NCBI GenBank assembly: GCA_021786815.1
Contig: JAJYMR010000234.1
Location: 1 to 42,916 of the forward strand
Direction of reading: 5' to 3'
DNA from: Deltaproteobacteria bacterium
GTDB lineage: Bacteria; Desulfobacterota; Binatia; Binatales; Binataceae
DNA length: 42,916 nucleotides
The position numbers and the translations under genes are program-made. How positions within the stretch are numbered: position 1 is the first letter of the stretch; each line of letters begins with the position of its first letter. The notes beneath the pieces were generated by a model, which made no database searches, was not told the origin of the DNA, and was given only the letters and a program-made list of their open reading frames with translations. Positions 15,133 through 22,948 of this stretch are shown one piece after another.

Positions 15133-16488
15133 ATGGCTGATGATATCAAGCTTTCGGAGCTCGAACAGGTCGATGAGGCCTGGAACTTCCCGCTCTTCGA
15201 GGCGATCTTCAAGCGCCGTTCGCGCCGCTTCGGTTTGGGCATGGAGATCCAGGAAGGGCCGAACAAGTTCAAATCGTCTCATGACCCCGTGCCCCTCGAC
15301 GAAGTCGAAGAGGCGATGCTGATTGCGGCGGGCACCGGCGTTACCGGGCTCAACCTGTCGGATATGCCGCATACGCCGCGACCCGACAACCTCGACTCCG
15401 TCCAGAACTGGGACGGGATGTGCAACACGATGGTCGAGCACGTCGGGCGGACTTGGGCGAGCCCGTGCGGCAATCACGGCACCGAACTTTTCTACACCAA
15501 CGACGAAGGCGTGTACCTGATGAAACTGCGCGAGGTACAGCCGGTCAAGCTCTGCGACGTCGAGACCAAGAGCGACCGCGATAAGCTGGTGGACTTCGTG
15601 CGCGCCAACCGCGTCAAGCTCTTCGACGGGCGCCTCGACATCCCGCGCAACACCGGCGCCATCATGTCCTTCAACATGTATAACGCCAACATGCCGGGCA
15701 GCACCCTCTTCATGCCCATCTCGGACGTCACCGAGGAGTTCATTAACGCGATCATGCTGCAGGCCGACCTCGGACAGTACCTGGTCGACGACCGCAACGG
15801 CATGAAGCCCTGCGTCAGCGAGCGATGGATTCGCGAGGGATGGGTCAACACTCCGGTTCCGCTCACGATGTTCGAGACCAACCTGTCGTTGGCGATAACC
15901 GGCGCCGAAAGCGCGTTCATCGGCCATAACATCATGCTCGCGCTCCAGGCGATGGGGCTCGGCGGATGGCTCTACGGCGGGATGACGAGCTTCGTCGTGA
16001 TGGGGGGCACGCCGATGGCGCAGGGACTCGGGTTCCGTTTCGAATCGAATCCCAAGGACCCGAACGCGTTCCCGATGCCGATCGGAATCGACGGCGCTTT
16101 CGAGAGCTTCCGGCCCCCGTATTACAAGGACATGGACGCCGCGGTCGACGCGGTCGTCGCGAAGAAGTTCGGTCCCAACGGCACTTTCAATCCGTTCTCC
16201 AAGAAGCCCACGCCGTACAAGAACCGCGCCGACTTCCTGTCCCATGTGCCGCGCACGCCCGAGCAAACGATTCAGATCTGCAAGGAAAGCTGCCGCTATA
16301 TATGGGACACCTTTGGGACATTCCCTTCGCTGGTCCCCGCGATGCAGCTTTATGTCTATATCCAGGCCCAGCACATCGAGCTTGACTTCTACGACAAGTA
16401 TTACGACGGGCCCGCGTATCTGAAGACTCACAAGCAGCACATGGATAAATGGCATAAGGCCAAGGGCGCGATGAAAAAGGTCGCCTGA
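15133..16488 (+). CDS. large nitroreductase-like protein 1 (~450 aa)
   Basis: This 451-aa protein carries nitroreductase-superfamily marks at both ends of the presumed flavin domain. KRRSRRFG (27-34) matches the FMN-contacting Arg-rich start, PLDEVEEAMLIAAG matches helix 2, and HNIMLALQAMGLGGW (265-279) matches the late nitroreductase helix. It is about twice the length of a normal nitroreductase: the middle (about 90-260) and the C-terminal ~170 residues are expanded. It is clearly paralogous to the protein at 18610-19995; both share NMPGST, WIREG, AMGLG and FYDxYY. An excellent GGAGGTGA ribosome site precedes the ATG. It lies directly upstream of the CoA-transferase genes. No biochemical function is known to me; a CoA-ester dehydrogenase/reductase feeding FixX/FixC is a hypothesis. 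Confidence 0.8.
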   Translation: MADDIKLSELEQVDEAWNFPLFEAIFKRRSRRFGLGMEIQEGPNKFKSSHDPVPLDEVEEAMLIAAGTGVTGLNLSDMPHTPRPDNLDSVQNWDGMCNTMVEHVGRTWASPCGNHGTELFYTNDEGVYLMKLREVQPVKLCDVETKSDRDKLVDFVRANRVKLFDGRLDIPRNTGAIMSFNMYNANMPGSTLFMPISDVTEEFINAIMLQADLGQYLVDDRNGMKPCVSERWIREGWVNTPVPLTMFETNLSLAITGAESAFIGHNIMLALQAMGLGGWLYGGMTSFVVMGGTPMAQGLGFRFESNPKDPNAFPMPIGIDGAFESFRPPYYKDMDAAVDAVVAKKFGPNGTFNPFSKKPTPYKNRADFLSHVPRTPEQTIQICKESCRYIWDTFGTFPSLVPAMQLYVYIQAQHIELDFYDKYYDGPAYLKTHKQHMDKWHKAKGAMKKVA

Positions 16489-16628
16489 CCGAGAAAATCA
16501 ACCGGAGGCGTGCGGCTCGCATACGCGGGCCGCGTGCGTCCCAAACCGGACCGCCGCGGCTTAGTCTTGTTGCGCGGGGCCCGAACAACCTGGGGTCGTC
16601 TCGATGACCCGCAGAGAGAGCGCTCGTT

Positions 16629-17600
16629 ATGCGCATCCTTGAAGAAGGCAAAGGCGAATATCTAAAGGTCGATCCCGACAGTTATCGGGCATATGTGCGG
16701 GATCACAAGCCGCACGAGATGGTTTCCAAGCTGATGTCCGAGAAGGAGGCGGTCGAGAAGCTCGTCCACGACGGCGACTACTTCGCGTACGACTGCAACT
16801 ACTTCCAGCGCGGACCGGCCTCGCTGATTCGCGAGATAATCCGCCAACGCAAGAAGAACCTGTGGCTGTGCGGAAAGTTCACCTACGTCGCGTGTGCGAT
16901 GCTGGTCGAGGCGGGATGCGCTGACCGTATCGACATCGGCTTCATCGGCTTCGGTCCCTGGATCGCCCGAGCGGTGCGCGAGAACCGCTGCAAGATCTAC
17001 GAGTACTCCAACGCGATCATGACGCTTCGGCTCAAGGCGGGCGCCATGGGGTTGCCGTTTCTGCCGGCGCGCAGCTTCGGCGGGACCGACGGATTCCCGC
17101 ACTCAGGCTGCAAGATAGTCGAGGATCCCTACAGCAAACAGCCGGTTCTGCTCGCTCCCGCACTCAATCCCGACGTCGCCATCATCCATGTCCATCAGGC
17201 CGACGAGTACGGCAACGCGCGCGTCTTCGGCACCGGTATCACGCATCAGGAATGCGCGCTTGCTTCGAAGCGCGTGATCGTTTCGGCCGAGGAAATCGTC
17301 TCGACCGACGAGATCCGGCGCGATCCCGGCCGCACCTCGATACCGCATTTCGCGGTTGACGCGGTGGTCCACGCTCCTTTCGGCGCCTATCCGGGAACGG
17401 TGCAGGGCTACTACGCATCGGATCCCGAGGGCGTGGTCGAAGCGATGGGCGCGATGTTCCGCGGCGATTTCAAGGCTTATCTTGAGAAACACGTCTACTC
17501 GGTGAACTCTCACGAGGAATATCTCGCCAAGGTGGTCGGCACGAAGAAGATGGCCGAGATTCGCCGCCGCGAAACGATCAAGGAGGGCTACGGCGCATGA
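16629..17600 (+). CDS. class I CoA-transferase, alpha subunit (glutaconate type)
   Basis: This 323-aa subunit resembles GctA, the alpha chain of glutaconate CoA-transferase. Shared features are the N-terminal VEKLVHDGDYFAYD, GLPFLPARSFGG, NPDVAIIHVHQADEYGNAR (from 180), SAEEIVSTDEIRRDPGRTSIP and a tail HEEYLAKVVG. It would form an alpha2beta2 enzyme with the next gene (ATGA overlap at 17597) that moves CoA from an acyl-CoA donor to a carboxylic acid. The related IpdA/IpdB proteins of cholesterol catabolism are hydrolases with this fold, so hydrolysis is an alternative. The ATG follows GAGAGAG. The 140-bp gap upstream contains only GC-rich short repeats. Confidence 0.9.
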   Translation: MRILEEGKGEYLKVDPDSYRAYVRDHKPHEMVSKLMSEKEAVEKLVHDGDYFAYDCNYFQRGPASLIREIIRQRKKNLWLCGKFTYVACAMLVEAGCADRIDIGFIGFGPWIARAVRENRCKIYEYSNAIMTLRLKAGAMGLPFLPARSFGGTDGFPHSGCKIVEDPYSKQPVLLAPALNPDVAIIHVHQADEYGNARVFGTGITHQECALASKRVIVSAEEIVSTDEIRRDPGRTSIPHFAVDAVVHAPFGAYPGTVQGYYASDPEGVVEAMGAMFRGDFKAYLEKHVYSVNSHEEYLAKVVGTKKMAEIRRRETIKEGYGA

Positions 17601-18433
17601 GCACACCGGCAGCCAATTTCAGCGAACGTGAATTCGTAATCGTTCAGGTCTCCCGTCTCGTCGAGGACAAGAAGATTTACTGGGTCGGCGGCGGCGGCGA
17701 GCCGCTCTCCTCGGTCCTGCTCGCCAAGCGAACCAACATGCCCAATCTTCAGTACCTTACCGAAGACGGCGTGGTAGGCCCCGAAGCCGTTGTTCCGTTC
17801 GATCCGCTGATGACCATGATCAGCTCGCGCGCCAACTACCGCGCGTTGCAGTGGAGCACGATGAACTACGCGGCCGACTTGGCCCATCTCGGCTACGTGG
17901 ACTACGGCATCCTGGCCACGCTCCAGGTCGATCGCTACGGCAACGTCAATTCGACGGTGGTCGGCAAGTACGAGGGCGGCGAAGGACGACGTTTCGGCGG
18001 GCCAGGCGGAGCCGACAGTATCGCGGCACTCGCGTGGCGCACGATCCTCGTGACCGATCAGCAGAAGCGCAAATTCGTCGACCGGGTCGATTTCATCTCC
18101 TCGCCCGGCTTTCTTGACGGTCCCGGCTCGCGCGAGAAGCACGGATTGCCGCCAGGCACCGGACCATGGCGCGTTTACACGCCGTGGGCGATGTTCGGTT
18201 ACGACACCGATTGCCAGTTGATGCTCCAGGCGATCGCTCCGTATGTGACCGTCGAGCAGGTGCTGGACGAGATGAGCTTCAAGCCAAAGATGGCGAAGAA
18301 AATAGAAATTCTCGAACCGCCGACCGAAGAGGAGTTGCTCATCCTGCGCACGCAGATAGACGTAGGGGGCCAGGTCACCGATCGCGGCCGATGGGTCGAA
18401 CTACGCGACGGTAAATATTGCTTCGCGGGATAA
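17597..18433 (+). CDS. class I CoA-transferase, beta subunit (glutaconate type)
   Basis: This 278-aa GctB-like beta subunit has the segment YLTEDGVVGPEA (53-64). It aligns with the active-site stretch of GctB, where Glu54 forms the CoA-thioester intermediate; Glu56 is the equivalent here. The following YGNVNSTVVG, GGPGGADSIAALA and SSPGFLDGPGSREKHGLPPG blocks are strongly conserved. Retention of the catalytic Glu favours a true transferase over a hydrolase. It overlaps the alpha gene by four bases, so translation is coupled. The physiological CoA acceptor cannot be read from sequence; a dicarboxylate or aryl/alicyclic acid fits the neighbourhood. Confidence 0.9.
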   Translation: MSTPAANFSEREFVIVQVSRLVEDKKIYWVGGGGEPLSSVLLAKRTNMPNLQYLTEDGVVGPEAVVPFDPLMTMISSRANYRALQWSTMNYAADLAHLGYVDYGILATLQVDRYGNVNSTVVGKYEGGEGRRFGGPGGADSIAALAWRTILVTDQQKRKFVDRVDFISSPGFLDGPGSREKHGLPPGTGPWRVYTPWAMFGYDTDCQLMLQAIAPYVTVEQVLDEMSFKPKMAKKIEILEPPTEEELLILRTQIDVGGQVTDRGRWVELRDGKYCFAG

Positions 18434-18609
18434 TTACTCCGTCGGCCGCCCGCGCGGATGGCCAGGTTGGGTGCTCATGGCGTGGGCGAATTTGATTTTC
18501 GTTTGATCTTTCAACGCGGGCCGAACGATACTACGGCCCAGAGAAGCGGAATCCGCTCTGCGCCGCGCGCTCAACGGCTGCCGCAGGCAAGATTCAGGAG
18601 CTTGGTGCA

Positions 18610-19995
18610 ATGAACGATCAAGATAGGCTCAAGTGGGCATTCCAACAGTCTCCATCTTTCTTCGATCTGCTGACGACGATTCGTAGCCGGCGCGTCGGGC
18701 GCGGATACCGTATCGATTCGGGTGAGGAAATAAAGCATCCCGTGACCGGCCGCACGATGAAGCAGGGCCTCGGGCCGATGAAATTCGTCTCCAAAAAGGA
18801 GCCGAAGCCATTGACCGAACTCGAAGAGGCGCTGATCTGCTGGTCCGCGTGCGGTCCCAACGGCCTGTGCGCGTGGGACATCTCGCTCGACGGTGGATTC
18901 CACGAACTGACATGGATCGCGGGCCGCACCGTTCCGTCACCGGGAAACTCGCTCGCCACGGATCTGCTTGTGATCAACGACCGCGGCGCCTTTATCTACA
19001 AGCCCACCAAGGAGCGCTCCGGCCCGATCGAAATCCAATCCGAGGCCGATTACGACAAGGTACTCCAGTGGTACCAGGACGGGCTTATCCAGATCTTGGA
19101 TGAGCGGCCCGATGTCGATTGGGCGTTGCGCGCACCCGGCGCCCCGCACGCGACCCTGATGGGTCCGTATCAGTTCAACATGAACATGCCCGGCTCGACC
19201 TGGTTCATTCCGCTGAGCGACTCCGCCTGGCTACAGTCCGCTCTCATCAATTTCATGGACGTGTGGCACTTCTACATGATCGACGAGTGGAACGGCGGAC
19301 GTCCGGCGGGGCTGGAGAAATGGATCCGTGAGGGGATGCTCGAATTGCCGAGCACGATCGCCGGCGAGGAGCAACTCATCTTCCAGGTCGAGCAGTTTCC
19401 GATCGGATGCATGGTGCAGAACATCCGCCTTGCGACTGAGGCGATGGGACTCGGAGCGTGGGTCTTCTGCGGATTCAATCCCGATGTGCTGATGGGCGCG
19501 ATGCCGGAAATCTCGCGCGGCCTCGGCTTCCATATCGAGGCGCCGAATCCCAAGGCTCCTGTTTCGACCGGCCAGATCAAGATCTTCGGAATCGAGGGCG
19601 TCAAGGAAGCGACCTATGTGCCCTCGCCGCGGTACAAGAGCGCCGAGCAACTGGTCAAGGCCTGGTACGACGAGAAGTACGGCGAAGGCGGCGTGATGCA
19701 TCGCGGCGACAACAATTATCTGCGCAAGGTCGGCGCGCCGTGGAAGTCGAACAAGGTCGATGAGATACTCGCTCATCCCAAAACGCGACCTGCGGAATGG
19801 GTGCAGGAAGCGCTCATCGCGTATATCGACTACTGCGTGAAGAATTTCGGCCAGTGGCCGGTTACTTACAACCCGATGCAGGCGCACTTCGGCGCGGTGA
19901 TTCACAACGTGGACGAGGCGTTCTACGACACTTACTACAAGGAGGGTTATATCAACGACCGAATCCGCAATCGGTCGAAGATATGGCATGACTAA
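18610..19995 (+). CDS. large nitroreductase-like protein 2 (~460 aa)
   Basis: This 461-aa paralogue of the protein at 15133-16488 has IRSRRVG (24-30), PLTELEEALICWSACG, FNMNMPGSTWFIPLSD, KWIREGM, NIRLATEAMGLGAW, FYDTYYKEG and a closing IWHD. It differs by an N-terminal insert (about 35-55) containing RTMKQGLG and by a diverged middle. Two members in one operon suggest a heterodimer or two sequential steps. Nitroreductases are obligate dimers with FMN at the interface, so a heteromeric arrangement is plausible but unproven. CAGGAG lies upstream of the ATG. A 175-bp gap without features separates it from the CoA-transferase; the next gene is 12 bp downstream. Confidence 0.8.
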   Translation: MNDQDRLKWAFQQSPSFFDLLTTIRSRRVGRGYRIDSGEEIKHPVTGRTMKQGLGPMKFVSKKEPKPLTELEEALICWSACGPNGLCAWDISLDGGFHELTWIAGRTVPSPGNSLATDLLVINDRGAFIYKPTKERSGPIEIQSEADYDKVLQWYQDGLIQILDERPDVDWALRAPGAPHATLMGPYQFNMNMPGSTWFIPLSDSAWLQSALINFMDVWHFYMIDEWNGGRPAGLEKWIREGMLELPSTIAGEEQLIFQVEQFPIGCMVQNIRLATEAMGLGAWVFCGFNPDVLMGAMPEISRGLGFHIEAPNPKAPVSTGQIKIFGIEGVKEATYVPSPRYKSAEQLVKAWYDEKYGEGGVMHRGDNNYLRKVGAPWKSNKVDEILAHPKTRPAEWVQEALIAYIDYCVKNFGQWPVTYNPMQAHFGAVIHNVDEAFYDTYYKEGYINDRIRNRSKIWHD

Positions 19996-20007
19996 AGCCG
20001 AGGGACG

Positions 20008-20526
20008 ATGCAGTCGTATACCTGGTTACGTATACTGCGGCTTATTCACATTTACTCCGCGATCGTCCTGGTAGGTTCGATCATATTCAACACGATGATC
20101 CTGATGCCGGCGCTGCGCCGCATCCCGCCCGCCCAGTCCGCGGTCGTCTCGCAGAAAATCGGCGGGGGACTGATGAAACTGGGCGGGTCGGCCATCGTGT
20201 TGCTCGGAGTGACGGGTGCTTTGCGCCTGTGGCTGCTCGGGGAACTGCCGTACATCTTTTCGCACGAAGTGTTGGCGCTCGCGCATCTGCGATGGATTCT
20301 CCTGATGATGTGCTCGTGGTTCGGGCTTCTCGTCACCGGCACGCTTTCGGGAATCTGGTACAACACGGTTCTCACGAAGAAACTTCCGTACTCCGCCGGC
20401 CTGCGCGAGCTCGAAGAGCGCCGCGCTTCCCAGGAGAAAGTCGCCACGTGGCAGGAACGTTTGGCGTACTTCAACCTTGCGCTGGCGTTGCTCGCGGCGC
20501 TGGGTGGAATCCTCGCCTCGTTCTAG
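20008..20526 (+). CDS. four-helix membrane protein, CopD/DUF2269-like
   Basis: This 172-aa integral membrane protein has four predicted helices (about 10-30, 58-77, 90-115, 153-172). The opening LRLIHIYSAIVLVGSIIFNT, with His14 in helix 1, and the APALRR-like cytoplasmic segment (MPALRRI) recall CopD-type and DUF2269 proteins. Some of these resemble cytochrome b-like four-helix bundles. A His at the start of helix 3 (LAHLRW) could pair with His14 as heme ligands. It starts 12 bp after the second large nitroreductase-like gene (GAGGGACG site), so it is probably a membrane subunit or quinone-side anchor of the same system. Heme binding is speculative. Confidence 0.72.
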   Translation: MQSYTWLRILRLIHIYSAIVLVGSIIFNTMILMPALRRIPPAQSAVVSQKIGGGLMKLGGSAIVLLGVTGALRLWLLGELPYIFSHEVLALAHLRWILLMMCSWFGLLVTGTLSGIWYNTVLTKKLPYSAGLRELEERRASQEKVATWQERLAYFNLALALLAALGGILASF

Positions 20527-20533
20527 GGTTTTG

Positions 20534-20720
20534 CTCGGCGAAAGACAGACACTCGGCGAAAAACAGACAACCTAACCCTCAGTCCCTTCCCTCAAGGGAA
20601 GGGAAGTAGGACAAAGAAAAATGGGCTGCTCGTCTTCGACGAGTTACGCAAAGGTTTCCTTCAGGGAAACCTCGCAAAAGCTGGTTCCCCTTCCCTTGGG
20701 GAAAAGGTCAGGGGATAGGT
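20534..20720. repeat. multi-hairpin intergenic repeat element
   Basis: Two tandem 18-nt copies (20534-20551 and 20552-20569, one mismatch) precede a palindromic block. CCCTTCCCT/AGGGAAGGG pairs at 20584-20603, CTCGTC/GACGAG at 20629-20643, AGGTTTCC/GGAAACCT at 20652-20672 and TTCCCC/GGGGAA at 20685-20703. The outer edges (CCTAACCCT at 20571 and AGGGGATAGG near 20710) are imperfect inverted copies of each other. This looks like a REP/MITE-type intergenic element or a long structured transcript end. It fills the 245-bp gap between the membrane protein and the next gene. Confidence 0.7.
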
Positions 20721-20777
20721 ACCAAGCCCGAATAATGTTGCGAATCTCCAACTCGCCTGGCTAGCGGTTTTGTGACG

Positions 20778-21635
20778 ATGGCTTTACCGCATCTCGCGGA
20801 TTATCCATTCTACCGCGAGCGCCTCGGACCGGACGGGCGTCCCGCGCCGTGGGCGCTCGCCGATCTCGAAAGCTACGCCGCCACGCATCCGGGCGATCCC
20901 TTCGCGGGGCGCGTTATCGGCGCGGTGACGCCAAAGGTCGCGCTTCAGATGGAAGCCACCGGCGAGCCGCCGATATGGACCGCGTTGAACCCGCCCGAAC
21001 TCGATCGATGGGCCGAGGTGGTCGGCGGGATGTGGTCACGCTGGGGTGCAGTCGCCAGCGAGACGATCGCCTTCTTCGACTACGGTTCGAGCCCGATGGT
21101 TCTGCTCGCTTCAGGCGGCTACGTGGGCTATCTGCGGCGCGGCGCGGCGGAGCGTCTCGGTATCTTCGCGGTGTGCAATGACGGCGTTGCCACGATGGCG
21201 CCGCGGATGGTCGGTATCGTGGAGACCGTGAAGCCCACGATGCTCGTGCTCAGGCGCGATCTGGTCGCTCCGTTCGTCTCGGCGCTGGAGACCGCCGGTG
21301 TTTCGCTTGCGCAGACGGTTCGATGGGCCGCAGTGAGCGAAGTTGAAGGCACGGTAACTCGGGAACAGGCCCAAGCCGCGGCCTCGAGCCTCGGCGTGCG
21401 CGTGTTGCGAATCCTGCGATGCGACGCCGCCTTTATGCTCGCGGGCGAATGTTCGGAGTGCGGGTGCTTTCATCTGGACCGGCGCTACCGGGCCGAGCAG
21501 TTGCCCTCGGGCGAGGTGGCGATAACCACGACTTTCGCGGTGACCTGTCCTTCGGTGCGCTATAACCTGGGGGCGGCGCGTCTGGCGGGCGCGGGATGCC
21601 CGCTTGAGCCGCGCGCGCAGCGAATCGAATGCTGA
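20778..21635 (+). CDS. degenerate PaaK/adenylate-forming-like protein
   Basis: This 285-aa protein follows the order of phenylacetate-CoA-ligase-type enzymes, but shortened. It has an FYRERLGPDGR N-terminus, a KPTMLVLRRDLVAPFVSALETAGV segment, GVRVLRILRCDAAFMLAGECSECGCFHLD in the place of the usual Tyr-Gly-x-Thr-Glu and Cys-rich stretch, GEVAITTTFAV, and RYNLGA where active ligases have RYxxGD. The ATP phosphate loop is not recognisable, and the Asp that contacts the ribose is lost. It may be a non-catalytic subunit or binding protein. The ATG at 20778 is used; a GTG two codons upstream is possible. It overlaps the next gene by seven bases. Confidence 0.68.
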   Translation: MALPHLADYPFYRERLGPDGRPAPWALADLESYAATHPGDPFAGRVIGAVTPKVALQMEATGEPPIWTALNPPELDRWAEVVGGMWSRWGAVASETIAFFDYGSSPMVLLASGGYVGYLRRGAAERLGIFAVCNDGVATMAPRMVGIVETVKPTMLVLRRDLVAPFVSALETAGVSLAQTVRWAAVSEVEGTVTREQAQAAASSLGVRVLRILRCDAAFMLAGECSECGCFHLDRRYRAEQLPSGEVAITTTFAVTCPSVRYNLGAARLAGAGCPLEPRAQRIEC

Positions 21636-22948
21636 ACACGGAACCGTTCGACGATATCGATCGGCTATCGCCAGCGGAACTGGAGCGATGGTGGGTGCGG
21701 CGCCTGCGCGCGGTGTTTACCGTCGCGGCCCGCGAGCTTCCTTTCTATCGCGAACGGTTCGCCGCCGCGGGTTTCGATCCGGCGAGCTTCCGCGCGCTGG
21801 ACGACCTCAACCGGATGCCGATATTCGCCAAGGCCGACCTGCTTGCGGCGCAGCGCAAGACCCAAAGCCAGCGCCTGGGAATCGAGCGCGGCGCGGACGA
21901 GCCCGGCTCGCGCACGACGTTCAGTTTGAGTTCCGGCACGGCGGGTACGACCTTTATCACGCACACGGCGCGATGGCGCCGGGCGCAAGGGATGTCCTCT
22001 AGCCGGGCGCATTGGTGGGCGGGGCTTCGCCCGGGCGGGACGCTGGTGATGTCGGCGCCGGCGTGGCACAGCTACGCCGCGATTCAGCCGTTCATCGCGA
22101 TGCGTTTCGGGATGCGGTGCGTGGTGGTTTCGGGAACCTACCTGCCGCGGTTCGCGGACCGAGTCGTTGACGCGCTCGTGCACTTCAGGCCGCGCTTTGT
22201 CACGATGTTCCTGCCGATGGTATTCTCGATTCTGGACGCGGCGCGCCGCCGCGGTATCGCCGGCAACGAACTCTTCGCCGGAGTCGGAAGTCTCGTGGTT
22301 ACCGGAGCGGCAATCACACCCGGGATGCGTGCGCATCTGAAGGCTCTGACCGGGGTCGAACGTGTCGCGGAGATCGCGGGAACGAGCGAAAATCTTCTCG
22401 CCGTTGACTGCGCGTATGCCGAGGGACTTCACGTCGTGTCCGACACCTGCCACGCACAGGTAATCGACCGCAAAACCGGTCTGCCCGTCGCCGACGGCGA
22501 GCGCGGCTCGGTTGTCCATTGCGCGCTGATCCCGTATGGCTCGCTCTATCTGCGTTACGACAGCGGTGACGTCGGCGTGATCAATCACACGCCGTGCGCA
22601 TGCGGGCTTCCCTCGCCGCGCATCAAGCTGCTCGGACGATGGGAAGATTGCTTCAGTATCGGCGCGCGCGCGCTTTTGCCCTACGACGTTCAGCTTGCGC
22701 TCGAAGAGGAAGTGCCGGAACTGAAAGGCGCGGCGTGCGTCATCACGCGCGAAGGCCTCGCCGAAGGGAAACTCCGGCTTCTGCTTATTGAGCCTCACGG
22801 AGCGTCGGCGGTCTCGCTCCTTGACCACGCGCGCTCCGCCCTGTCGCGCCGCTTCGACGTTCCGGTCGAGATAACGCCGGTCAAGGATTTGCCGCTTCGC
22901 TTCAAAGGCGTGCCGCCGATCCTTTCCGAGCGGGAGGCGGAGCTATGA
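21629..22948 (+). CDS. phenylacetate-CoA ligase-like adenylate-forming enzyme
   Basis: This 439-aa protein is of the usual PaaK length and order. It has ELPFYRERFAAAG (36-48), the phosphate loop SLSSGTAGTT (99-108), the A5-like region RVAEIAGTSENL, the ribose-binding YDSGDVG (310-316), and CACGLPSPRIKLLGRWEDCF leading to the mobile C-terminal domain. The second and third positions of the loop and the A5 Glu are retained, so it is probably active. It would activate a carboxylic acid, likely aromatic or cyclic, as acyl-AMP and then acyl-CoA or another acyl acceptor. The start overlaps the upstream stop, and the end overlaps the next gene (ATGA at 22945), giving a coupled three-gene unit. Confidence 0.8.
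   Translation: MLNTEPFDDIDRLSPAELERWWVRRLRAVFTVAARELPFYRERFAAAGFDPASFRALDDLNRMPIFAKADLLAAQRKTQSQRLGIERGADEPGSRTTFSLSSGTAGTTFITHTARWRRAQGMSSSRAHWWAGLRPGGTLVMSAPAWHSYAAIQPFIAMRFGMRCVVVSGTYLPRFADRVVDALVHFRPRFVTMFLPMVFSILDAARRRGIAGNELFAGVGSLVVTGAAITPGMRAHLKALTGVERVAEIAGTSENLLAVDCAYAEGLHVVSDTCHAQVIDRKTGLPVADGERGSVVHCALIPYGSLYLRYDSGDVGVINHTPCACGLPSPRIKLLGRWEDCFSIGARALLPYDVQLALEEEVPELKGAACVITREGLAEGKLRLLLIEPHGASAVSLLDHARSALSRRFDVPVEITPVKDLPLRFKGVPPILSEREAEL

Noticed and set aside
16629..18433. IpdAB-type steroid ring hydrolase
   Set aside because: The pair matches glutaconate CoA-transferase more closely, and the beta subunit keeps the catalytic Glu (Glu56). No other steroid-degradation genes are present.
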